Shown in pieces: positions 23,748 to 37,376 of a stretch of DNA of 64,000 nt (within the stretch, counting starts at the first letter, position 1; each line of letters opens with the position of its first letter). The notes beneath the pieces were generated by a model. It was not told the origin of the DNA. It did not search any database and was given only the letters and a program-made list of their open reading frames with translations. The stretch comes from Paramarasmius palmivorus (Eukaryota > Basidiomycota > Agaricomycetes > Agaricales > Marasmiaceae). The position numbers and the translations under genes were made by a program. The stretch is from NCBI GenBank assembly GCA_037176845.1, contig JAYKXP010000057.1, positions 124,001 to 188,000 on the forward strand. Direction: 5' to 3'.

Positions 23748-26700
23748 TCAAGAAATCCCTATGCGTACGAAAAGAGTAGAAAAAAGATATTGTGACATCT
23801 GAGCATCATGTAGGGGTAGATGGCGATACCCTGAAGCAAGGTTAGTGCGGCAGTCTAGGAGAATGCAATTGCATGTAGCGCTCACCTTGCTGTAAACACC
23901 CTAAACTAGCGCAGAAGACTGCCAACGGCTGCTCGGCTTCCTCCTGTCTGATCGCAAATCTCACGAAGATAAGGTCCTTCATGTCTCCAACACATGTAAA
24001 TGGTATCCGGAGTTTCTCCTCCCAAACAGGATTGAATCCGTTGTTCTTGACCACACTAGTCCGATACGAGATAGTATGGGCAGAGGTAGCGCTAGATGGT
24101 CGGGTGGATGTGGAGGAAGAACGGACGATACGGGGAACTGGGACATCTCCCACACCACCATTTGGGGACGGACCTTCCTCAGGGTTGTCGAGCGATGAGG
24201 TATGTGTCCAATCGGGAACATGAACTGTCACCTCCACGTATGGGTCGACGATCGCCTTGTCTAATACCTCGCGACCAGTAGCGTCCTTTGGTCGTGGTAA
24301 TTGTTGCGCGGAGATAATATTCACATCCAGATGGTGCTCCTTTCTTCTCGACAACATTTCCTTATGAGCAGTTCGCAAAACGAGAGGCTTCAATACGTAT
24401 CCGGAGCGACCATTGCGCTGGAACATCGCATGGTTGATCATGTAACCCACATCTGCGTATTTTCTGTTCAGTTAACGCTACTAACACAAGATCCGTAGAC
24501 TTACCATAAGTCTGCCAGTTGAGTGCAACAAGCTGGCACCCAGCACTCCAGTATCTGTGTGGCTCATAATTACTTGAGCTTACTCGGATTCCCTTCGGAT
24601 ACACGCGGACCAATCTGCTCCTGGTATGTTTGATGAGATCGACCATGGTAGATCCACCCTTTAGCATCTTGTTCGCAGCTTTCTCTGATAAGGAGAACAT
24701 TTCTTCGGGTCCATAATACTCTTTCTTGTTGATTCCTCTGCATTTGACGCCCACAGTATAGACCAGTAGAGGTAGAAGATCTGGAGACATCTTGACTTTG
24801 TCCTTTTTGCTCTTCTCTGGCTTCTGGCGGTCATTATCACGGGTCGAAGGGCTTCGAGAAAGGAGCTTTGGTGTTGAGGGTGATGGTGGCGTGCTCAGAG
24901 GATTGCCAAGAGGCGGGGGTGCAGGTTGCGAGACAGACTTTCGAGCGCTTTTGACTCGTTTCATCACAATTCGAGCCTTCTGTTCGATATCTGGGAATCA
25001 CCTTTATCAACAAACACAGGGTGACGTATTCCAAAGAGCGACAAACCTCCGACAAAGCCTCCATCTGACTCCCTCCTTACACTTGTGGAACCACTCCTTC
25101 TCATCTTCCTTGCAATGGCACCAAGAACAACACCGTCTGTGTCAGAAGTTGATGATGTTGATGTATCCACTGCCACAGCGGTCGGTACTGGTACTGAGCT
25201 TTCTGTCATTGTGGGGCTGAGCGAGAGCAACTGAGGAGATGCCTCTTTTTGCTGTACGAGCCAGAGATTCTTTGCCTGTATCGCGAGGATCTTAGTCAAT
25301 CGTTCGAGATCAGGACATCAACCTTTACCTTAAGCAAGATACGCCCTTTGAGGTCTTCGGGGCTAGGCAGCTGTTCTACTTTCCATGCCGACATTGCTTT
25401 CAGATCTGGATGAATTCCTTCTTCGTCTTCCACAACCTCCCTGCCCTTACCCTTATCTCTAGCTTTGGTCTTAGCTATCTCTCGCTCTCGGGTAACTAGC
25501 CTCTCTCCAAACACCTCTCGCATGATAGTCACCATTTGACTTTGACCAAATACCCCAAGATGTACCTCGGCTGAGATGATAATAGGATACTCGGATGCGA
25601 CAAAGCCATATGTCATGATGGCTTCACAGACTTCCCGGAGAGATACCTTGGAAGTAAGCGTGTGTCCATGAAAGATCTGAGGCCCCGTATCAGAATCATA
25701 GATGTCGACTGAAGAAATAGCCATCAGTTTATCGAACAGAAGTAGAGGATGAGGTATTACCTTCCACGCTACGACACCCATTTAGAAGTGCTCTTATGTA
25801 TCCTTCTGTGGTGCTAACACCCACAAGCTGGTTGCCTACGAGATACGTGTTGTGGGATGAAGATATGTAATACTCGGAAAGTGGATGGGTCATATCATGT
25901 GATATTTCCGATAATGGTTTTGGATGAGCGCTCTCAACATCCTTCGTTGATTGATGATCGTCTTCTTTTGGATGATGAAAATGAGGGTGTGGAAGATGCA
26001 AATGATGAGCTCTTGACCCCAGCCGGTGAATAAGGCTGTGGTCCACATCTGCGGGCGGTGGTTCCATTAAGGCAGGATTGTCAGAAGACATGAGGAATGA
26101 AGCGAACGCATCTTTCGACATGACGCGTTCTTCGAGATCATTCGGCTCAATAGGCAATCCCGCGGGCTCGACAGTCGGAGAAACCGCCGGCAATGCAACA
26201 AGGCGTGCAGACGGCGAAGGTGACGTGGAAGCAGGGGGCGTCGGTAGAATCGAGTTCGTTGCAGCAGATGAGGTGCTACCAGAAGACGAAGCTCTATCAA
26301 TCATGATGATCGGTGGGTCCTCCACAGGAGGCATGGAAATTGAAGTCGGCAATTCAGAGTGCCGTAGGAAGATTTCCTTGAGCTGAGGCTCTGGTAATGT
26401 TGACTGCAACGAGTCAGTCTGACATCGAGAAAGTACAAACAGGAAACACGAACCTTTTGCTTCTCTCTCATGAACTTGAGGAAAACTTCGAATGTAAACG
26501 GACCATGACCGTCTTTGTCCTGCCTTGATGTCAATTTCTTATACAATCGATCCAATTCCGGTCTCGCTTTGAGGAGTTTGACAAAGCGTTTGAAGCCGTC
26601 AAAGTCCAGGTATCCGCGGTTGTGAACGTCCGCTTGCTGCAGGACAGTAAACCTCCAGATTGGCATCGGCTATGTGAAAGGACCCACGTTGAACAATCTG

Positions 26701-28156
26701 CTCAATTCCCCTTCACCCATGCGGACGTTCAGCCGCCAGCACAACCTGCCAATTTCTCCAAATACTAGCCTCTCGTCTCTGACGACGTCTGCTTCCATAA
26801 AGTAATTTCGTTCCCACATGTCGCGTCGAACACCTTCCATCTCTTTGTCCCTGTTCAGGCCTCCGACCTCTGTCATGAGGCTAAGCCTAACGGCCAACAT
26901 GGCACGAAGAGTCGTTTCCCATAATTTGTGAACACCCTCAGTGGGTGCAATTAGGTGCAATGTCTTGTAAGTCGTTCCCGAAGAGTTCTTGCTCTGGAGT
27001 AACGAGAGAGGACGTGAGGTCAAGGGTAACGAAGACGGAAGAATGTATATGATGGTGAGCCAAAGAGGAAGGTACGATTGGGAAACAGAGAGTTGTGCTA
27101 AATGAATGGACGCGGTAGCTCCCGTCCGGATCTCTTTAATCGACTCTATAGGTACTACATATACGAAAAGTGAGAATCGCGATAGCGGACGAGCTGACGG
27201 ATCTTACTGAATTTATGTACTTTGCTCTCCCATACGATATGTCCTTGGTCGGGATCAATCCGAAGTACAACTCGACTATGTTTGCCTTTGTTCGCCGATA
27301 TCTTGGTCAGAGGTGTCCCTTGCTGAAGGACCTGAGGTACCACAACATCTGTGCTACTGACTCCAGGGCCTTTGTTGGAAGTAGACGTGGCGATCGTTTC
27401 TTCGGCCTGGATACCGGTATCGGGAGGATGTGATTCCATATCCAAAGCATTCACGAGAGGTAAACTGGACGAAGGGAACTCTGAGTCCGGAGATTGTTGC
27501 ACCGCGTCGAGTGTGACTGGGCGCATCAGGGGCGGTGGTGGCTCGTTATCTACACGCGAATGAGGGTGAACGACCTCGGACGCCGAACGGCCATGTCGGG
27601 TCTTCTTTGGTGATGCAGTCGTGGATGAGGCTGAGTTCCATCGCGAAAGTTGCAGGCTGGTTCGCCGTATCCAGCTCTGTTTCTTTGATGCAGTAGAGTC
27701 TTCCTCAACCGCAGCAGAGGATGACTCGGATGTGTTTGTGTTCGTCACCGGTATCGACGAAGACCGTTTGCTTGAGCCAAGTCCTTCCCTGACGTTCTTC
27801 AACTTCTTCTTGATACTCTTTCCAAGATTGGTTGAGTGTCGGCGAAGCAATGCTCCGGGAGAACTGGTCGGTGGTGGCCCATATCCATAAACGATGTCCT
27901 CTGTCTCTACCAATTCTCTGTCCATTACCCCATCCCGATCTGCCTCTCGTCTCTCCTGCTGCGGTACGACATCCCTTATGCTCGCGATAGGCTTTCCGGA
28001 AGTGGTCAAGAGGTTGGCGGCACGACGTAGTTTAAATCTTGCTCCTCTCCGTCGAATGGATGCTGAGCCATTGGTGAGTGATGATGTTCGCGACCGTTCC
28101 CCATTACCGGCCGCCTTGTCCTTGGAGCTCCCCGACGACATTGCTGGGATGTACAT
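23748..28156 (-). CDS. Phosphoinositide-specific phospholipase C
   Basis: The gene runs from ATG 28156 to TGA 23748-23750 in about eight exons. Domains in order: a Ser/Arg-rich N terminus (about 260 residues), a PH domain ([37 protein letters not shown]), EF-hand-like helices ([17 protein letters not shown]), the X box with both catalytic histidines (SSHNTYL and HGHT), the Y box ([19 protein letters not shown]) and a C2 domain with VIDPYVEV-like DPYVEV and [10 protein letters not shown]. It should hydrolyse PI(4,5)P2 to IP3 and diacylglycerol at the plasma membrane. The last exon (23830-23748) follows an intron at 23885-23831 and adds [10 protein letters not shown]. The intron near 25000 between the X and Y boxes could not be fixed with certainty. 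Confidence 0.9.
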
Positions 28157-30550
28157 GGTGAAGACGTGGCCGTCGTTCCGGGGCTATGTGAATCAATGAG
28201 GGTGACAAGGGGAGGTGCTGCGAGCGAAATGAATGAGTGACTTGATTTCTAATATATGAAAAGAGGGAGAACGGGAGAATCAAGAGTTATGTGAAAGGGA
28301 GCGAATAGGGAATATATGTAAGTAGGATAAATCTAGCGTACCATGATTGGGTTCTATATTTTGTTCTCCTGGCGGCAAGCGCTCTGGAATAAACCCTGTA
28401 ATAGGGTTTCCACCGAACTCTCAACAAAATCATTTTTGCTGTGCTACAGTTTCCCAGCGACCTCATTTTCAATTCAGCTCTATCCGCTATCCGCTAGCTT
28501 TCATTCGAGAGGTCTGGCTGGAACTTTGACCCAGCTCAGCGCACTCCAGCGCTCAAGAGAAGTGGATCCTCTTTATTGATCCCATGATTGTTCCTTCCCC
28601 CACACTTCGGACTCGGGGGCGGAAACCAACGTGCGCATTGACATTTGTATTTTCATGGGTTATTTCTGTTAATTCATTCAATATCAAGACTAAACCCAGG
28701 CAGAAACTCTTGTTTCTTCGCATAAGATTCTCTCAAGACATGCCTTCATCGTATGGTCATTTCGTCATTCTCCACCTAGGCTTACTCGTCCGCAGCATCT
28801 ATCAGAGAACGTGTCGTTTTGACAGCCAACTCATGCTACAAAGTGGTCTCGTTTACAACTTGTTCGCTCTCATTCACAATATAAGGACCTTTTCTTGGGC
28901 AACTAAGACCCTCAGCACTCACACCGTAACACTAAATCTCAACTTCGCTTATCGTGCCTCGGCACGCTCAGGCTTTTCCCCGTTAGCGTGTGCCAGCACC
29001 TCAAATCAACCGCTGACGGTGCAAATCTTCTACCGTTGCCTTGCGAACAGATGTATGAATTAGCTCTATTGTTCAGGAGTGTCAGGTGGTCCTTGAAAAA
29101 TACATACATTCGACCGCCCATCCTGGAAAAGATGCTCCACAACGCCGTCCGACCCAACGCTGGCCAGAGAAAGTTGAGAGCGTTTTATTTGGCTCATGAA
29201 TCATGATCAGGCGTCTTTCATTTCCGGCGAGAATCCCCGACCTGCTCAGAGTATGGACCTGGATCATATGAGCAGAGTGCAGCTCTGCACAAATGCTACA
29301 GATATCGCTGTAATCGTCAAGAACCCTGTTCAAGTTGCTACTTATCTGGTGGCACAGACAGCTGACAGCTTCCGACGGAAGTGAATTTCCGGGTCGATAA
29401 GGGATTGTTGATTCGCAGCTTCCAGATGTAAACAGTGACAACTACGTAAATTTGACATTCACGGGCCCTAGAGCTTTCCAGGAAGCTTAGTTCCGAAAAC
29501 TCCACCTTTCGGAACACCCTTCATGATGATCAGGACATCAGGCATCCTGGTAGTAGCGATTTATGGCGGTGGTAGGCCTTCAGAAATCGTAGTACCGAAG
29601 GAACGACCACTGGTAGAAGTTGAACACCAAGGAATTGACCCAAAAGCTCATCGAGTGCAATTTGAGGGTCTATATGATGCTTGAAATGAGCACCCAGTAC
29701 CAAAATTGGCAGGCATACATACTATCTGGTGCTACCCTGCTCGCCCCGTTGCACCGTTCGTCCTTACTAAGTGTATGGTTCCGTTCTCGATTCAAGGTAC
29801 TGATGTACTATAGTTACTCCCTGAACCACTACATTGAACGGGGGCTGGAAACGAGTAGACCGGACAATTACGTTCAGAGCGACGACGTCACCTCTCTAAG
29901 TTTGTGGGCATTGGTGTAGTTTTGCTGTCTAATAGGTAGTCCAAAGATAGCCTGTGTAGGATAATCAAGGCTACAATCCGTGTCAAGGAGGCTGTCCACG
30001 AAACTTTGGGTAACGTACATATACCTCAGAAAAAGCTGACATTCCGCAGATTTTTTAGTGGAGAAAACACGGCAAACTACTTACATAGTCGGTCTAGTCG
30101 AGGAATGATGGTACAGTTTCAAGCGGGAATACCTCGGTTAAATAGCACGACCCCATCATGAATAAACATTTCCTTGATTCCGAACGTCCCTGCAGTTCTT
30201 TTTTCACCAGTTACACCAAGATCGTTGACATTATCGGTCTGAACACCATAAATGAACCCTCAAGGCAGTCGATATCCACTACGGTCCGATTCGTTTTTCT
30301 TAGCATCAAGCACGATGGAGCAGCCGATTACACGTTTGTACGTGAATTCCATTTTGCGAGGTTCTTTGCACCCTTATATCCCTCAAGGCGTGTCATGAGC
30401 CACGGGCGTGTAAGATATGTTCCGGAACCAGAGAAAAATCGCTTACCAAGGCGCGATAAAGCGGAATTATAAGTAGTGGGCAAAGGGGAATGTTTTAGGG
30501 TGCGTTCTGTCCTATCTTTTTGCTAGGTCTCCTTTGACTGAAAAACAGAA
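28157..30550. other. 2.4-kb intergenic region, no recognised gene
   Basis: It lies between the divergent PLC and MFS genes. A 159-codon open frame at 28584-29063 has no family resemblance and no flanking exons. A short inverted repeat (TTCCGAAA...TTTCGGAA) sits near 29492-29514. Nothing else was recognised. Confidence 0.4.
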
Positions 30551-32842
30551 ATGCCTTCTCTAGCCGTTGCTATTCCACCTCCAGTGGCCGTCGTTTCTCC
30601 TGATCTTCACCGTGATTCCGATATCGTCGCCAATGAAAACCCAGCCACGGCTCCAGATGAATCTGCAGTCGACATGGAACCTATGGAGATGCCGGCCAAC
30701 ATTTCGCACGGCAAAGGAAGAGCATTGTCGTCTGTGGAGTCGATTCCTGGTCGTAGAGGATCCGAGGCTGCCTACGAGCTTCATCCAATCCCAACATATC
30801 TCTCAGAAAGAGCTCGGAGGCCGTCTGCTGTTCGGCAAGATTCCACTCCTGAAACTATCGCGACGAAAGGAGACGGCGAAGTAGAGATCACACCGACTGT
30901 CACTCGTGAATCGGCACTACCGGTCCTCAATTTCTCGGAAGAAGCGGCACAAAGTCGAGCTGCAGGTCAAATGAGCAAAAAGCAAAAGAGAAAGGCATTA
31001 TTACATCTTGGAGCCTTGTATTGGTGTTTCTTTTTGGAAGGGTGGAATGATGGAAGTGTTGGACCACTGCTCCCCAGAATTCAGAAAGACTACAGGGTGC
31101 GTCTTCTCATTTTCTCGACTAGCTCTCGTTAACCGAACGACTTCGTCAGGTCGGATTCGAAATCGTCGCGTTGCTGTTCGTGACAAATTGCGTCGTATGT
31201 TCCCATCTTCGCCAAAACTGTTTCTTTTGGAGACTCAATCCCTTTGGTTCAGGGATTCATTACTGGCGCTTTTCTTAACGTGTACGCGACCCACAAGTTT
31301 GGCTTTGGAAAGGTTAGACTTCCTGTGTTTGAGTTCTCACCTTTTGAGCTAACATATTTTTCAGGTGATGGTTCTCGGCAAGTAGAGCCCCACCTGTCAG
31401 CTTATTCGGGAGCTTACTCGTTTGCTATGCAGGCTCTCTTTGCCAACTAATTGCGTACATCATCCAAAGCCCTGCTCCACCATTCCCGGTTCTAGTCGCG
31501 TCATTCTTCTTCGCCGGTTTGGGCCTTTCGTTCCAGGTACACATGATCCACCCAGACGTACACTGCCTTCGTTCTTACGAACTGCTCTAGAATGCTCAAG
31601 GAAACGGATTCGTTGGGAGTCTTGAGAAGAACCAGTCGATGAAATTGATGGTTCTTCACGCGTCATACGGTCTGGGCGCCTTCTGCTCACCCCTAGTGGC
31701 CACCTACTTCTCTGGCGAAAAGCATTGGTCCTTCCATTATCTCATCTCGGCCGGCATCGCGGTCTCCAATACGGCCGTTTTGGTTGCAGTGTTCAGATTC
31801 AAGACACAAGACCGTACGTCCGAAGTACCCTACGTGTTACAGACTCTGATGATCCGCTTCCTGTGCAGAACTCATGCGAGAAATTGGTCAGACAAGCGAC
31901 GAACAGGCCGCTAATAGGATCGACAACAGCAATCTATACAGGCAGATCTTTAACAACAAAGCATTGCATTTCATGGCCATCTTTGCGTTGATTTACATTG
32001 GAGTAGAGGTTACCGTCGGCGGTACGTATACTGTTCATCATCCATCGTGATGCATATCAATGAACTCTTTTTGACGTAGGTTGGATCGTCACTTTTATCA
32101 TTGAAGAAAGAGAGGGTGGTCGCAGTGCTGGATATATCTCTTCTGGTTTCTTTGGTGGTGAGTAACGTGACCCTGTATCAAAGGATGAGGACTCATCCAA
32201 GATTAGGCCTCACCATCGGAAGACTTGCGCTGTGGTGGATCAATAAGAAGGTGATTTCTACTTAATCTCACCACGAACCGGCGCTCAATATTATCTTGAA
32301 TAGGTTGGCGAATACAGAGTCATTTTCTTCTACACCATTCTAGCCATCGGGTAAACAGCTTCCTCTAGCTCCATCTGCCTGATTACCTTCTGACGTGTTT
32401 GTCCGTTACAGGTTGGAGGTCACCGTCTGGCTTGTGCCATCCATCATTCAAAACGCCATAGCCGTGAGTGGGCACTTGGCATTCGTCCGTTAAATGTAAG
32501 GCTGATCTCGGGAGCTGTACAGGTATCCTTCATCGGCGTGTTACTAGGACCCATGTTCCCTCTGATGGTCACCCATGGATCTCATGTTATTCCCGCGTCT
32601 ATATTCACAGGTAGCATGGGATGGATTACTGGGATCGGGATGTCAGGGTCTGCGGCTTTACCGTTCATCACGGGTGTTCTTGCAGCCAAGTATGGCATTG
32701 GGTCGCTGCAACCCTTGTGAGTACATCTCGGACCCTTTTCCAACATTCCCGAGCCTGAGGTTCTCTTAACAGCTTAATTGCAATGATGAGCACCATGGTA
32801 GCATTGTGGGCCATGGTACCAAAAAGGAGAAGGGTCGATTGA
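30551..32842 (+). CDS. MFS transporter, BSC6-like family (paralog 2)
   Basis: Thirteen exons (30551-31096, 31150-31194, 31253-31312, 31365-31377, 31433-31536, 31591-31813, 31869-32021, 32080-32157, 32207-32250, 32304-32350, 32412-32463, 32523-32716, 32773-32842) give 542 residues. A hydrophilic N terminus of about 155 residues precedes the membrane core, which starts with EGWNDGSVGPLLPRIQ and continues with GYISSGFFGGLTIGR and GVLLGPMFPLM. The core aligns end to end with the protein at 3659. This copy has six more introns and a longer N terminus. The intron at 31378-31432 starts with GCAAGT, the known consensus of GC-AG introns. The substrate is unknown. Confidence 0.87.
31365..31377 (+). other. 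13-nt microexon in MFS paralog 2
   Basis: GTGATGGTTCTCG lies between TTTCAG and a GCAAGT donor. It encodes VMVL plus one base and joins FGFGK to SLCQLIAY. Confidence 0.8.
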
Positions 32843-33579
32843 GCCTGCTAAGGTTTTCTTCTTTTCACCCCGTGATCCTTCCCCATTCTCCGTGTTCTTA
32901 GGGTTTAGATTTTGGTTGTTGTGCTAGATCTGTAACAGGTATAGATTGATTTATCCCATCAGGCGGAGCCCCACATCTGCATAGCAAGACGCACGAGACC
33001 GCACGGTCAATTTTGAAACAGACTCCCGCCCCCGCTATTACCCCGCAATTAATTCATCGGGATTGGTGCATTTATTGTCTAACGATTCCGAACAGTTTGA
33101 CATCACGGGAGGCTTGCATCGTGTGTTCGCACATCAAGCCTTTGTTAGGGAAGGTTCAGCCATCCGAAGAGATGGCAAGTCAAACGCTTTCTATGCTGCG
33201 GCTAACTTTACTTATATATCATACAGCGGTATTGACGCAACACGGGACACAGCGAATTCGTCGTGTAATGCACTGCATCATATCTGCTTCACCTAAAAAA
33301 AAATCGAGGCAAAGCTCGTAAATTCTATACGAACTGATGACATCAGAATTTCTTCACAGCTCGGGTGAGTTGTGGCTGGCCATTTACCGTCTGTGGATAT
33401 ACCAACATGGATCTTTGCATAAATACCTCGTAGCATTTGGCATAGGTTCCGTAGCAAATCCACCACTTTATCCCCTTCAACACATCGAACCCTGGCGCCG
33501 CCCAGATACTTTCTCGCTTCGTTTCGGACCTCATCTACCCGCCCTATAACATAGACACCAGAATTTGTGATAACTCGAC
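32843..33579. other. Intergenic region, no recognised gene
   Basis: Only short frames are present. It contains the 3' flank of the MFS gene and the promoter of the next gene. Confidence 0.45.
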
Positions 33580-34231
33580 ATGGCCTCCATTACCGTCGCA
33601 CAAACCCTACGATCCTTCGTCCGTGGCATTCCTGGTGCAAAGAATCGTTGTTTCATGATGGTGTACCCCAATCCTCTCTTCTGGACGGGACTGCGCGTGA
33701 GTTTTCCAATTCATCGACTATTTCAGAGGCGTCTGAACACTCGGACGGTACACCAGCAGACAGATTCTCCTAATGAATCAACGTACCTGCTATCTTTCGG
33801 TCGAGGTCACGATGATGTGATGGCCTCTGGCAGGAATGCCTGGGCGTAAGGGTCTTCTCTCCTTATATTGGTGTCATTCACCTGATCTCTGGGTGTGCAA
33901 GCTTTACCTATAGCAACAGTTACAACTCTTTTCAAGCTCGCCAGGACAAGCTCGAGTGTGCGTTTGCTGCGTTTTATTTCCTGTTCATGGCTGATTCATA
34001 TGTTCAGTTTCGCGATGGATCAGCATTCTCGACGTCGGAAAGACATCTAGCACCGAAAAGACTCTTCGAGAGACACTCGTCGAGGCTTTGGAAATGTTTC
34101 CCCATTACAACCTGGATTCCAAGCGAGGAATCGAGAGCGCTGCACGAGAGCTCGATAGCCGCATACAGGATGTGTCTGGTGCGCTGCAGGAAGCAAAGGA
34201 GATTGTTGGCCAGAAGGTTGCCGTGGCTTGA
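33580..34231 (+). CDS. Small protein of unknown function
   Basis: Four exons (33580-33696, 33727-33845, 33902-33957, 34008-34231) close exactly to 171 residues. The N terminus MASITVAQTLRSFVRGIPGA could be a weak mitochondrial or membrane signal. The middle contains ESTYLLSFGRGHDDVMASGR, and the C-terminal 70 residues are predicted helical (TLRETLVEALEMFPHYNLD, then ELDSRIQDVSGALQEAKEIV). No family was recognised. Four phase-consistent introns and an exact stop support a real gene. Confidence 0.65.
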
Positions 34232-34489
34232 AATTTTGACAAACCCGGATATACCCTCTCTTTTTCTTTCACGGATTTACCCTTCTTTTTTGACTGGTGC
34301 CTAGATACACGGTCAGGGTGTAGGTTATTCCCACATTACATTAATACTCTAATCTTTTCTTTACTCTTAAGTTGTTGTACTTCTATATCGACTGTGCTTT
34401 GAAATTAGACCTGTTCAAAATGTGACTGTCACTGTTATAAATACAACGCCGTGAGAAAGCGACGTTGAGAACACCCAGCAAGCATCACT

Positions 34490-36289
34490 ATGGAGGATTG
34501 GGACAAATCAACACCGCTGCCAGGTAAGCGCTAAGCCTCAACCAACCCTTCCAGTCCTCAGAGGACTCTTCGCTGAAAAATTGTTTCAGATTCTTCGTTC
34601 ACCACTTATTTTGGTACCAACTATGCACCATCTCCTCAAGAAGTCTCAGATATCCAACAGCTATTAGTCGAGCCAGAGAAGGAATTGAAGTTCCTGGACG
34701 AAGAATTTGTTCGTGTATACAATCAACGAATAAAGCTCAAGACCTACATCGACAATCATCGTTCACTCCTATCTCCTATTCGTCGAGTACCTGTCGACAT
34801 CATCCGCGAAATCTTTGCACATTGTCTGCCCACACTTTCTCTTCCTACCGCAAACGTCAAAGAAGCACCACTGTTATTGACACGCGTATGTCGGTCATGG
34901 CGTGAGGCCGCTATCACCACACCGTGTCTCTGGAATAGCGTCCATGTGTCTCTACCGTCCCCTCAGGCCCCACCAATCACCGACAGCTACCGTCTTCTGA
35001 TCAAAACCAAGAGCGAAGGGATACAAGTATGGCTCGGACGTTCCGGCTCAATGCCGCTCAGGATATCATTGCAGGCTTTGGTGCCATCCGAGCTTACTAT
35101 CGGACCTCTCTCACATATTTGGGAGAATGATGCGCAGAGCTTGCTCGAGCTCCAAAGTCTGTTCTCTGACTTTACCAAGCATCTCATTGCACACGCGTCA
35201 CGATGGAAAAGCCTAGGTCTGAACGGTTCGATGGCCACAATCCAGCTGCCAGAGGGTTTGGAAGAGCTTGGCTCTCTAGAGGAGCTCAAGTTGTGTCGTC
35301 AACAGAACGATATCTCCCGTATGTCTTTGGAAGCTATCATCACTCGGTCTCCTTCCCTTCGGGTGCTACACCTTGAAAACCTTCCACTCGAGTTACCTAT
35401 CCGTTGGAGCCAACTCACAGAGATACAGCTCGGTGCACACCCTTTGGGTTTCCGACTTCGTCCGTTTGACGCCCTAGAGGTTTTACGGTTGTGCCCATTT
35501 CTCCACGACTGCACCCTGGGCATTGGGGTAGACGTAAATCTGGCACTCGAAACATCGTCGGATATTGTTTTACCCTGTCTTGCTGTTCTTCACGTGGAGT
35601 TTATCCCAGTCACCCAGCCCATTTCCTTCAGCCTGGAAATGGCGTCTCAGGCGCAATCGTTGTTTGATGCCATTGTCGCACCGATGCTGAAGCAGCTATC
35701 GGCCACAGCTCAATGTATCCCTGTGATATCCCCCTTCACCCAGGGCCATCATGCTCTGGAACGCCTTCCCTTCCACACTTTTGTAGAGCGTTCCAAATGC
35801 TGCTTGGATTATCTTTCTTTGGGTTTCCCGGTCACTGCCAATGGCATCTTACGACTCCTCAACCTCATCCCGTCGCTCTCCAAAGTTACATTCCGGAGGT
35901 CCCTCTTTCTCTATCCCATGGGCCCAACCGAGGGTTTACCCGAAGTCATAGTTGCACTCACGCCCACCGATAACAGGGTTCTGTGCCCGAACCTCGGAGT
36001 CCTCATCTGCGAGGAGTGTGACCCCCACTGGGCAAAGCATCTCATCGCCTTGGCCGAAGCAAGAAGTGTGGGCAGACCCAACGAAATCGGGAGATTGAGA
36101 GCGATGGTGGTTACATTCCGGTCGTTCGTCGAGGATGCATGGGTTCCCATGAAGCTGCAGCTGCTACGGGAGCGAGGTATGGTCCTTCATTGGACCTCGC
36201 CTCGCGATCATCGCAATCAGCTCCTACAGTCGTCCCAAGATCGACTTTCTCGGTACGGGGTGATAAGCTTAGGGAACCATACCTATTAA
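34490..36289 (+). CDS. F-box/LRR-like protein
   Basis: Two exons (34490-34523, 34590-36289) give 577 residues. An N-terminal helix (EKELKFLDEEFVRVYNQRIK) precedes the F-box at about residues 65-125: LLSPIRRVPVDIIREIFAHC, then LLLTRVCRSWREAAITTPCL with WNSVHV. Degenerate leucine-rich repeats follow. This layout is the common mushroom F-box type, thought to supply substrate specificity to SCF ubiquitin ligases; the target is unknown. It is the first of six related loci between here and 47044. Confidence 0.8.
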
Positions 36290-36510
36290 AATCGTTGCAG
36301 GCAATCATTGTACTTTGTTATTTATTCTCTCTTTTTCTTTGTATATTACATGTAACATTAAATCTGTATAAGTATCTTTCGGGGGGTTGTATGACAGTTT
36401 TTAAACACGTTGGGAGGCTAAGTAGTTGCAAGAGCAAACGGAACGGTCGGGAACCAAATTTGGCGCTTCGGTGTCCAATTCGTCCCAATCATCATGCTTT
36501 CAAGTCGCCC

Positions 36511-37376
36511 ATGATCTGCAGCTGCAGACGCCGCATTCTCCTTACCCACTTCAAACTCTGGGAGAGTGCGTCCCACTCGTATTCCACCAGACCGAAAACG
36601 GGACGTACAAGACAGGAGCTGATCCAAATCCTCGACGACATATGTTCCTCTTCCCAATCAGAACACCCGGTTCTCCCTCCTCAGCCAACGTCTTATAATC
36701 ACAACAGAAATAGCCAGAAAACTCCTCATGAGCTGCTTGAAGATCTTTGGGAAGCCAGCGAGCGTCACGTCGAGGAGCGAAAAACTTCCGGAAAGCCCAA
36801 AGCTAGGATTGATAGAGAGAAGGTGGGGATGTTTGGACAGCACGGATGGGTGAGAGAACAGAATGAGAGGGAGAGCAAAGCTAAAGGAAAGGAGCGGGCA
36901 AAAAATTGGGTCTTGGAGGCACATGAAGCTGCGAGGCTTGCGAGAAACAAGGAATTTGTGTTCAATTCTGCAAAGGAAGATGAGAATGGGCCCGGGAAGG
37001 AAGACGACGAGGACTCCGGGGTTGATTCTGCTCACCCTTCCATGCCGTTTTTCAGCTCATTAGCAAAGAGCGCAGACTCGAGGTCACAGTCAACTACACA
37101 AATGTGAGTACACCTTCCCAATGGTCGAGCAACACCCATTGAATCTGTTTGACAGACCGACAAGGACGCGACATTCGCAGGAGTCAATGGCGCGCGACAA
37201 TATCCATTCAGAATCAAAGGATTTTACTTCCTTTCACGAGAGTTTGGACACCCCACTGTCGAAACTAGAAGAGGAGCCGAAAGCGCCGTGAGTGGATAGT
37301 CTTCTCTTCTTTTGCGACGCATCTCAAATCATAATATCTCAGAAACGATCGCGAATCTTCGGAAAGAAGGCGCTGA
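36511..37376 (+). CDS. Probable mitochondrial hydrophilic protein, structure uncertain
   Basis: The model uses exons 36511-37103, 37156-37287 and 37343-37376 and gives 252 residues. The N terminus MICSCRRRILLTHFKLWESA, followed by SHSYSTRPK, resembles a mitochondrial targeting sequence. The body is highly charged (PHELLEDLWEASERHVEERK, VREQNERESKAKGKERAKNW) and then acidic. No family was recognised. The last two exons are also open in a second frame that looks protein-like (KDATFAGVNGARQYPFRIKG), which would need an extra intron ending at TTTTTCAG near 37055. An upstream in-frame ATG at 36391 is possible. Confidence 0.45.

Noticed and set aside
28584..29063. A 159-codon open frame on the plus strand
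   Set aside because: It has no family resemblance, no signal or domain pattern and no phase-consistent neighbouring exons; it probably arises by chance in a long intergenic region.
36139..36510. Start of the mitochondrial-like protein inside the preceding F-box gene
   Set aside because: The long frame from 36139 overlaps the F-box coding end in another frame; ATGs at 36391 or 36511 avoid the overlap, and 36511 gives a convincing presequence.
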